Origin: CAYMCQ01 sp964389025
GTDB taxonomy: Bacteria > Verrucomicrobiota > Verrucomicrobiia > Limisphaerales > CAYMCQ01
Length of the DNA: 28,502 nucleotides
Direction: 5' to 3'
Assembly (NCBI GenBank): GCA_964389025.1
Contig: CAYMCQ010000055.1
Location: 1 to 28,502, forward strand
In this document: positions 6,901 through 13,500 of the stretch, one piece after another
How positions within the stretch are numbered: the stretch's first letter is position 1
Layout: the number at the start of each line of letters is the position of its first letter
The notes under the pieces: generated by a model
Databases searched by the model: none
Seen by the model: only the letters and a program-made list of their open reading frames with translations
Told to the model about the DNA's origin: nothing
Position numbers and translations under genes: made by a program

Positions 6901-7960
6901 TGCAGGCAACAGCCCGTTCCAGATCGTCTGGCTCAACGACGACGAGCGAGATACGTATCTCATGAAAGTCCGTTCGCTTGCGGAAAAAAATCCAAAGATG
7001 GATTTCACGCCGATTGTCTTCGAAGGCAACGCGCCCGCGCACATCGAGGAAAATGAGCCGCTGCGAAAATTGCTGGAAGCCGAGTCAATCAAGCCGACAA
7101 CCACACCGCGCGCGTGGCTCGGCGCGCCGAACTCCATCAAAGGCCCGACGGAAGCGGTGTTCAAGCGGCAGAGTGGAAATCACCTTCTGATCGTTGGCCA
7201 GCGCGAGGAAGCGGCGCTGTCGCTGCTAGGAGTCTCGATGATTTCGCTCGCGGCACAGCATCCGCGTGGCTCGGCGCGATTTGTTTTTCTGGACGCGGAA
7301 CCGCTGGAATCTCCGCAACGAAGGTTCGTGGAAAAAGTCTTGGCGGCGGTTGAAAGTAGCACAGGCTTCCAGCCTGTGGGTGCAGAAAAGGATTTAGATC
7401 GGACACCAAAAGAACCTCACAGGCAAGATGCCTGTGCTACTACTTTATTGGCTGGCAACGCTGAACTCGACGACATCATGTCAAAGCTCGCCGAGGAAAT
7501 TGAAAAGCGAAACGATCCAAAATTCGCCGCGACCGCTCCGGCGATTTACGTTTTAGTCCACGGCTTGCAGCGATTCAAAAAGCTTCGCGCCGAAGAGGAT
7601 TTCGGTTTTTCAACCGAAGAAAACAAGGCTGCAAACCCGGGCACGGTTTTCAACAAACTGATTTCCGAAGGCGCGAGCCTCGGCATCCACGTCATTTGCA
7701 GTTGCGACACGCTGAACAACGTGAATCGTTTTTTGAGCCGAAAGGCGTTGAGCGAAATCGAGCTGCGGGTGCTTTTCCAGATGAGCGCGAACGATTCCGC
7801 GACTCTGATTGACTCGCCGAAAGCCAACGACCTTGGCCTGCACCGCGCGATTTTTTCCAACGAACAGGAGGGACACCTCGAAACGTTCCGGCCCTACGCG
7901 CTACCGGATGAGGGATGGATTGAAATTGCGGCGAAGAGTTTGAAGCGATTGCTTGGCTGA
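3983..7960 (+). CDS. Membrane-anchored FtsK/EccC-type ATPase of a type VII secretion-like system
   Basis: This 1325-residue protein is the motor of the locus. Residues 1-200 are a long charged coiled coil. Two membrane segments follow at about 219-236 (WWWFLILVVLVSSPLMPL) and 254-272, then a second coiled coil to about 450. Three FtsK-like modules follow. Module 1 (about 486-646) lacks a Walker A, having GCVLFETKNSGHDEII there. Module 2 (about 741-995) is complete: Walker A GKTGSGKST at 768-776, a VDFKKGVEF strand and Walker B LLLIDEF with D876/E877. Module 3 (about 1042 to the end) has IVGQREEAALSLL where the P-loop should be. Three tandem ATPase modules are the EccC plan of type VII secretion, though EccC lacks flanking coiled coils. 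ATG 3983 excludes the inverted repeat. A palindromic repeat adds about 29 residues in module 3. FtsK DNA translocase is less likely: no gamma domain is visible and WXG100-like genes adjoin. Confidence 0.85.
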   Translation: MTPSQHPSVDETLELLERLKETVRDFSAREEKLNRESSAETARLNQYFEQTLEENFAKAASDADDAEAAFEIEKQRAQAFFARRKERITQIHRAAKQRRIGEVEGQEGHRKFEIQRGLLQAEHDRDAALKETEASYENFVNELAAERAELENVERKARAALGDYRKFLQRLASAPMPAMHDSLSHTQMLENLRTHLNETKLKIRRFQWQPFPLLFRFLPWWWFLILVVLVSSPLMPLPRPVVVMMPDWFRNAGTFSVVILAVISVLYALARYFSAPLAKEISVALAEASALHDACEEKSFAWRESEIARIETESGNRAQSLQGNWKLNIRKAAESRADVTVTLEQRAMRALQHNDKLAQQKIARLEHGHADGRKVFQHAADVRKRELEKSRAEKEKQLAAKYSAQWQALEAEWKTKMQGIYAGISAAQAAAEKLFPDWQSLKHWTPPQHFARAVKFGALDVDLKKLSGVLPRSERLALPGPAQFHFPLTLTFPQQGCVLFETKNSGHDEIIGTLNNIILRLLSAAPPGRVNFTIIDPVELGQNFAGVMHLADFEPRLINSRIWTQGTQIEEQLANLSEHIEKVTQMYLRNEFADIAEYNEQAGRIAEKYHFLVVADFPTNFSDVASKRLLSIAASGPRCGVYTLIHWDQRKQSPVEFVPDELRKNSVVVQPTANSFALMKKIFDGVTLRLDSPPDADTATEFLKQVGQHSIDSNRVEVPFADVAPPEAEVWRQDTTTEVRVPIGRTGATKLQMLALGKGTRQHALVAGKTGSGKSTLFHVIITNLSMWCSPEQVEFYLVDFKKGVEFKCYGTHRLPHARVVAIESDREFGLSVLQRVDEELKRRGEMFRKLGVQDIPGYKKAGGTEAIPRTLLLIDEFQEFFVEDDKVSQSAAMLLDRIVRQGRAFGIHVILGSQTLGGAYTLARATLGQMVVRVALQCNEADAYLIMDESNPAPRLLSRPGEAIYNDTAGMIAGNSPFQIVWLNDDERDTYLMKVRSLAEKNPKMDFTPIVFEGNAPAHIEENEPLRKLLEAESIKPTTTPRAWLGAPNSIKGPTEAVFKRQSGNHLLIVGQREEAALSLLGVSMISLAAQHPRGSARFVFLDAEPLESPQRRFVEKVLAAVESSTGFQPVGAEKDLDRTPKEPHRQDACATTLLAGNAELDDIMSKLAEEIEKRNDPKFAATAPAIYVLVHGLQRFKKLRAEEDFGFSTEENKAANPGTVFNKLISEGASLGIHVICSCDTLNNVNRFLSRKALSEIELRVLFQMSANDSATLIDSPKANDLGLHRAIFSNEQEGHLETFRPYALPDEGWIEIAAKSLKRLLG
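7356..7440. repeat. In-frame palindromic repeat inside the ATPase gene
   Basis: Perfect 11-base ends GTAGCACAGGC (7356-7366) and GCCTGTGCTAC (7430-7440) face each other. Each end also forms its own hairpin: ACAGGC-ttcca-GCCTGT (7361-7377) and CACAGGC-aagat-GCCTGTG (7419-7437). The reading frame stays open through it and yields the peptide STGFQPV....HRQDACATT at about residues 1126-1153 of the ATPase. The peptide does not look like the flanking protein. From memory, this RQDACATT-type peptide recurs in Verrucomicrobiota gene products, which fits a mobile REP-like element; I could not search for other copies. Confidence 0.8.
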
Positions 7961-7966
7961 CGGAGC

Positions 7967-7982
7967 GCGGCGTTCACGCCGC
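7967..7982. repeat. GC hairpin after the ATPase gene
   Basis: GCGGCG-ttca-CGCCGC is a perfect 6-bp stem starting seven bases after the ATPase stop codon. There is no T-run after it, so a Rho-independent terminator is doubtful. It may be another short dispersed palindrome. Confidence 0.5.
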
Positions 7983-8042
7983 TTCGTGTCCAATTAAGAA
8001 CTTTTTCGGGAGTATGTTAATGGATCTGGCGCTCCGACCAAG

Positions 8043-8440
8043 ATGATTGGAGGTCTGATTCCGGCATCGGGCAAATGGGGACCCAATGCCGTCACCGCCC
8101 TCGGGCAAAAAGCGGTCAAAGACGTATCGCATTCAGTTTCCACGAAGCTTGCTGACACTGGGCTAAATCAATTGATGAGCAGCGCGCAATCGCGGCAAAA
8201 ACAGACGCTAGCGTCTAACAACAAAGCTGTTGTTATGAACTCACAGCAATCGTCCAAAGTTGCTACGCCATTCAGTCCTTTGCCGAGCTCGAAAATACCG
8301 GGAATAATCAAACGAGCGCCCAAAAGCCAACCACAACCAAGATTGATTTGCCGAAGCCACCGCCAAAAACCTCGACCAGCGTTTGGTCTCAAGTAAAAAG
8401 TTTCGTCAGTAAAATCTTCAGCGGAGGGAAAAAGAAATGA
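8043..8440 (+). pseudogene. Small gene broken by a 32-nt hairpin insertion
   Basis: Two open frames read as one protein if the hairpin at 8203-8234 is removed. The first (from ATG 8043, or open from 7998) gives a helical stretch ending ..NQLMSSAQSRQK. The second, in the +2 frame, continues as HELTAIVQSCYAIQSFAE and ends in a Pro/Lys tail, KIDLPKPPPKTSTS, then VWSQVKSFVSKIFSGGKKK and TGA at 8438-8440. The insertion length, 32, is not a multiple of three and has exactly the phase needed. Left as it is, the first frame runs on to 8396 through sequence that looks less natural. The intact product would be about 121 residues from ATG 8043; the upstream frame (..LFREYVNGSGAPTK) may also be coding. 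I recognise no family. It follows the ATPase gene by 37-82 bases and may have belonged to that locus. Confidence 0.6.
8203..8234. repeat. Inserted tandem hairpins
   Basis: A perfect 14-base palindrome, AGACGCTAGCGTCT (8203-8216), is followed at once by AACAACA-aagc-TGTTGTT (8217-8234). Together they make a 32-nt unit that interrupts the reading frame of the small gene around it. The exact insertion ends could shift by one or two bases without changing the frame argument. Confidence 0.65.
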
Positions 8441-8510
8441 ATCCGCGAAAGCACACCAAACGAATTGCCACCCGGATTCCGGCGCTCCTCCTTCCGTCAC
8501 CGGCCCGCGT

Positions 8511-8933
8511 TCAAGCCGTCTTGCCTGCTTTCGGCGGCAGACCGTGCAGCTTTATCACCCCGGCGAGCGCATCGAACTCCGGGTCTTTGTGGATCAGCAC
8601 GGCGTCCAGCCGTTGCGCCGTCGCCGCCACGAACGCGTCCGCGAAGGAAACCTTGTGCGCCGCCTTCAACTTCGCCGCCTCGCCGCAAAGCGCGTCATCC
8701 GAATGCAACCATTGGACTGGCTGCTGTTTTACCCACGCGACCAACCTGGCCGCTGATTCCGCGCCTTGCTCATTTGCGCGGATGTATTGGAGTTCGGTCA
8801 GTGAGACAAAAGAAGAATGGATGGCCACGCGCCCCAGTCACGCCGCCGCTACATGCGCCTCGACTTCGTCCGCGCCCGGTTCACTCTCGGCCAGCGCGAA
8901 CCAGGCGGAGGTGTCGAGCACCACGTTATCCAC
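8511..8933 (-). pseudogene. vapC: VapC-type PIN-domain toxin with an in-frame stop
   Basis: From GTG 8933 the frame reads VDNVVLDTSAWFALAESEPG, a typical PIN-domain start with its first catalytic Asp. It runs 31 codons to a TGA at 8838-8840. The same frame continues without shift as LGRVAIHSSFVSLTEL and then KVSFADAFVAATA and LIHKDPEFDAL, which hold the other acidic residues of a VapC ribonuclease. Total length, about 140 codons, is normal for the family. The gene overlaps the antitoxin stop codon, as in vapBC operons. A GTG at 8828 could start a 105-residue C-terminal piece, but that would lack the first catalytic Asp. I infer a dead toxin; a sequencing error at one base is the alternative. 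Confidence 0.8.
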
Positions 8934-8982
8934 GCGCCCGCTCCTTGGCGCGATCTTCCAGCAGCGCCTTCAACAAACCTTC
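8926..8982 (-). pseudogene. Tail of the VapB-type antitoxin
   Basis: Just upstream of vapC and overlapping its start, the frame reads EGLLKALLEDRAKERARG and ends in TAA (8926-8928). This is a charged helix like the C-terminal toxin-binding tail of short antitoxins. The frame is closed by a TGA at 8983-8985, and no antitoxin N-terminus (DNA-binding part) can be found upstream on this strand, where the sequence instead reads as a secreted-protein fragment on the other strand. The antitoxin has therefore lost its 5' part. Confidence 0.55.
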
Positions 8983-8984
8983 TC

Positions 8985-9491
8985 ATTTGGAATGCCGGCA
9001 CAAATTTCCCCGGAGGGTTCCACACGAACGTTCTTCTGCGTGCTCGCGCTACTGATGTGACACTCACCGGCGCATGGTCACCGACAGTAAGTTACTTGGT
9101 TCAAACCGACTGCACGGACTGTGACAGCGATGGCATGACCGACTCGTGGGAAATCCAATACTTTGGAACCACCACCCGATATGGAAATGATGATTTCGAC
9201 GGCGATGGCTTGATCGACCGGGCTGAATATGCCGCCGACACGAATCCTACCAACGCCGCTTCATTCCTGCGAATCAGCGCAATAACTCTCGTCTCGCAAG
9301 GAATCAAAATTGATTGGACGGGCGGGATATACGCCACGCAATACCTGCAGCGCAACTTCTCACTCGTTGGAACGAACCCGTGGTTGAATATATTTACCGC
9401 GCCGCCGCCGACAACGATTTCCGGCAGCTACATGGATTTGTTCGGGACGAATGCACTGAAATTCTATCGCATCAAAGCGACGCGACCGTAG
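8985..9491 (+). pseudogene. C-terminal fragment of a large secreted protein
   Basis: About 168 residues are left: LIWNAGTNFPGGFHTNVLLR, then a calcium-binding type stretch DSDGMTDSWEIQYFGTT and DFDGDGLIDRAEYAADTNPT, then a C-terminal beta domain ending FGTNALKFYRIKATRP. In Verrucomicrobiota this tail usually ends large exported proteins, often with DxDxDG thrombospondin-3-like repeats. There is no start codon, signal peptide or N-terminal domain in front. The frame runs back into the opposite-strand antitoxin and toxin genes, so the protein begins at a junction near 8983-8990. I infer a truncated remnant that is probably not expressed. Confidence 0.65.
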
Positions 9492-9511
9492 AAGTCAGTT
9501 CATGGAAATGG

Positions 9512-10240
9512 TCATTTCCAAACCCACGCCAGCAGCGGCGCAAAAACCAGGCTCGGCAAATAATCCGTGATTTCGATTTTTTTGATCTCGAAAATCAGCA
9601 GCGCCACGCAAAAAACCAAAAGTCCGCCCGTCGCATTCACGGGTTCCAGAAGATGATGTTGCTCCAGAAACGATCTTGCGAACAGCGCGCATGCCGTCGT
9701 TATCGCGCTCTCGAACACGAACAGCGGCAGCGCCGCCGCCGCCGCGCTCCAGCCGAACATCGCCACGAAACCCATCGTCGCCAGCCCGTCCATCACAGCT
9801 TTCACAACGAGCGGCTGGAAATAGCCCGACAGCCCGTCTGAGATCGAACCGAGAATGGCCAGTGGCGCGGCGCAAAACAGAAACGTGCAGACGTTGAAAC
9901 CATCGCTCCAGCGGCGCGGTTTTCCAGACATGGCGCGGGTGATTTCATCGCGCGCGAATTGCCCGATTCGATTGGAAGTTTTTTGCAGCCGGAGCAATCG
10001 TCCGGTCAATTTTCCCAGAATCATCGCCAGCACGACGATGGCGAGCAGCCGCAGTGTGTTCATCGAAAAGCCGTCAAGATTCATCCACGTTAGCCGCAAG
10101 CCGAAATAAACCGTGAACGCGCCGAGCGCGACTTTGAAAAATCCCTGCGTGGCGGCGGACGGCTGCTTGCGCAGCGTCAAGCCGGCGATGCCGCCAATCA
10201 AAATTCCTGCTGCGTTGGAGATCGCGCCGAGGCAAATCAT
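9512..10240 (-). CDS. DUF554 family membrane protein
   Basis: The 242-residue protein is hydrophobic with about six or seven membrane segments. It opens with GAISNAAGILIGGIAGLTL, the small-residue-rich first helix typical of DUF554 (YdfK-like) proteins, and contains KAVMDGLATMGFVAMFGWSA in the middle, as that family does. The function of the family is unknown; transport is often guessed. ATG 10240 is chosen because it begins the first membrane helix. A perfect hairpin, GGAAATG-gt-CATTTCC (9504-9519), straddles the stop codon and may help end transcription between this gene and the fragment facing it. Confidence 0.85.
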   Translation of the reverse strand: MICLGAISNAAGILIGGIAGLTLRKQPSAATQGFFKVALGAFTVYFGLRLTWMNLDGFSMNTLRLLAIVVLAMILGKLTGRLLRLQKTSNRIGQFARDEITRAMSGKPRRWSDGFNVCTFLFCAAPLAILGSISDGLSGYFQPLVVKAVMDGLATMGFVAMFGWSAAAAALPLFVFESAITTACALFARSFLEQHHLLEPVNATGGLLVFCVALLIFEIKKIEITDYLPSLVFAPLLAWVWK

Positions 10241-10577
10241 GCGCGCATCATAAATTCAAAGTGGCGCGTTCAAAGTTAATTTTCCCTTCAAGGACTCAAA
10301 GAGCCGGAAAAGCTGCCGTTTCGCCCTCCGAAAATCCGTTCACCGCACGCGGCAACGCGGAAGTAGTTTGTTCCGTGCGGAACTTTTACCCGGCGATGCA
10401 ACGCCTCAATCAAGAGGTTACGATTGGCTTCAAAAGTTATTCACATTCCACATTGACATCGGGAGCCTCACTGGCTCATTGTCCAGCGCCAAGAAAGCTC
10501 TGTAGTTCGTGACCGCTATTCGCATTCAAGCTGTAAGCGTGAAAAAACGCTGGAGAAACCCCCTGTCCTGTCCCGTT
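10241..10577. other. Intergenic region between divergent genes
   Basis: These 337 bases separate the DUF554 gene from the secreted nuclease gene. They hold small inverted repeats GTTCCG-tg-CGGAAC (10370-10383), GAGCC-tcact-GGCTC (10463-10477) and AGCGT-gaaaaa-ACGCT (near 10536-10551). A TTGACA at 10453-10458 could be a -35 box for the nuclease gene, but the hexamer 17 bases on (TCATTG) is a poor -10. I see no RNA gene or convincing coding sequence. Confidence 0.4.
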
Positions 10578-13500
10578 ATGAAAAAGCATCCCATACTTCA
10601 ATCCTCTCTCGTGTTCGCGATTTCTTTCGCGATGTTTGTTCTCAACTCGACGCTGGCCGATCCGCCGCCGGGCTATTATGACAGCGCAACGGGATTGTCG
10701 GGGTCGGCATTGCGCGCCGCGCTGCACGAGATCATCAACGACCATACGATCATTCCCTATTCCAGCACGGCACTAGACACTTCGGATGCGCTGAAGGTGT
10801 TGGATGAAGATCCGGCCAACACAAACAATGTCTGGCTGCTTTACGCCCAGCGAACGGAGCCGAAAAGCACGTTCGGTCTGACCACGGGCTGGAACCGCGA
10901 GCACATGTGGTGCAACAGCTACGGACTGGACGACGTGCAACCCGGTTTCAGCGATTTGCACAATCTGCGCGCCGAGGACGCCAACGTGAACAGCGCGCGC
11001 GGCAACAAGTTTTACGACATCAGCGATCCCGGCAGTCCCGGCTACCAAAATCCCGCGCACGCAGAATCGCCGCTGTGTTCGACGGATTCGGATTCGTGGG
11101 AACCGCCCACGAACGTGAGGGGTGACATTGCCCGCGCGACTTTTTACATGGACGTTCGTTACGAAGGTGACCGCGCCAATGAACAGAATCTGATTCTGAC
11201 GACCAACGTGGTTTTGATTTCATCGGCGACGAATTTGATGGGGCATCTGGCGGTCTTGTTGCAATGGCACCAGGACGATCCGGTTGACGCGGCGGAAATG
11301 GCGCGCAACGACAAGGTTTATTCACTCTATCAAAACAACCGCAACCCGTTCGTTGACCATCCCGAATGGGTGTCGTCCATCTTCGGGGGCGGCGCGCCGC
11401 CGCCCAGCGCGCCGGTCATCACGTCGCAGCCTCAAAATCGAACCGTGGCCGCGGGCGACAACGTGACGTTCTCGGTCGGTGCCAGCGGAACCGCGCCGTT
11501 GTCGTATCAGTGGAAGTTCAATGGCACGGACATTTCCGGCGCAACGGCGAGCGCCTACACTTTGCTGAACGTGCAGTCTGCAAACCAGGGAAGTTACTCC
11601 GTGCTCGTCACCAACTCGCTGGGAAGCACGTTGAGCGCGAACGCCACGTTGACCGTCACTGCAGGCTTGCCCGGCACGCTCGCCCAATGGAATTTCAACA
11701 GCAGCCCTCCTGACGCCAACACCGCCACCGGAACCACAACACCAAGCGCCGGCAGCGGAACGGCGACGCTCGTCGGCGGCGCAAGCGGCACGTTCGTCAG
11801 CGGCGCGGCGTCCGATCCCGCGTCGGGCGGCACGGACAATTCAGGATGGAACACCGCCAGTTACCCGGCGCAGGGAACGGGCAACAAAACCGCCGGTGTG
11901 AAATTCACGGTGAACACGACCGGTTATCGGAACATCACCATCACGTGGGAACACCGCCTCAGCGCCACGGCCAGCAAGTATGCGCGGCTGCAATATTCGA
12001 CTGACGGGGTCAATTTCACCGACCACAACGTCATCACGCTCACCGTGAACAGCGCGTTCGTTTTCCAGTCGCACGATTTGTCGGCCATCACCGGCATCAA
12101 CGACAATCCGAACGCTGCGCTCCGCGTCGTGACTGAATTTGAAAGCACTGCGACAGGCTCGGGAACCGCAGGCTATGTCACCACTTCCGCAAGTTCATAC
12201 GGCACGGGTGGAACTATCCGTTACGACATGGTGACGATTTCTGGAACGCCCATTCCTGTCGCCCCGCCTGCCGCGCCGACAGACCTCGTGGCGACGGGCG
12301 GCAACGCGCAAGTGGCGTTGACATGGACGGCTTCCAGCGGCGCTACCAGCTACAACGTGAAGCGCGCGACAAGCACCGGCGGCCCTTACACCACCATCGC
12401 AACGGGCGTGACCGCGACGAGCCACAACGATACGACCGTCGTGAACGGGACAACATATTTCTACGTCGTCTCGGCGTTGAATGTGGGAGGCGAAAGTGCG
12501 GACTCAAATGAAGCCAGCGCGACGCCGCAGGCGCCGCCCCCTGCCGCACCCACCGCCTTGAATGCCTCGGGTGGCAACGCAGTGGTGAACCTCACGTGGA
12601 CTCAATCCACCAGTCCCGGCATCACGCAGAACAACATCTATCGCTCCACCACCGGCAGCGGCGGGCCATACAGCCTTCTCGCCAACATCGCGGCGGCGGC
12701 GAGTTACTCCGACACGGCCGTTGTGAACGGCAACACATACTTTTATTTCGTGACCGCCATCAATGCAGGCGGTGAGAGCGCCTCATCGGCGTATGCCGGA
12801 GCAACGGCAAGTTGTCCGTTGCCTGCAACGCCCACGGGCTTGGGAGCAACCGCAGGCAACGCGCAAGTCGCATTGAGCTGGAACGCTGCATCGGGCGCGA
12901 CGAGCTACAATGTGAAACGCGCTACTGTGAGCGGTGGTCCTTACTCGACAATTGCCACCGGCGTCACCCCGACAAGTTACACCGACACCACGGCAGCCAA
13001 TGGCACGACTTATTTCTATGTCGTCACAGCCGTGAATGTCTGCGGCGAAACCGCAAACTCCAATGAAGCCAGCGCCACACCCGTTTGTCCGCTCCCGTCT
13101 GTTCCCACGGGTCTGGCGGCGACCGCAGGCAACGCACAAGTTGCATTGACTTGGAACGCGGCATCGGGCGCAACGAGTTACAACGTCAAGCGCGCAACGG
13201 AGAGCGGCGGATCTTACACAACCATCACCAATGTCACGTCCACCAGCCACACCGACAACACGGCATTGAACGGAACGACCTACTACTACGTTGTGACAGC
13301 TGTTAACGGCTGCGGTGAGACCGGAAACTCCAACGAGACCAGCGCCACACCTGTTTGTCCACTCCCGTCTGTTCCCACCGGCCTGGCGGCAACTGCAGGC
13401 AACGCACAAGTCGCATTGGCGTGGAACGCCGCAGTGGGAGCGACGACCTACAACGTCAAACGTTCCACCACCAGCGGCGGCTCATACACCACCATCGCCA

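Noticed and set aside
3983..7960. Chromosome-partitioning FtsK
   Set aside because: No gamma DNA-binding domain, only two membrane segments, three tandem modules, and WXG100-like neighbours; these favour the EccC group.
8437..9060. Plus-strand open frames across the toxin region
   Set aside because: They are the reverse of the VapC and antitoxin sequence and are Pro/Ser/Arg-rich without domain features; only the part after about 8985 reads as a real protein fragment.
10509..10577. Upstream start for the secreted nuclease
   Set aside because: It would put 23 basic residues before a complete signal peptide; ATG 10578 is the natural start.
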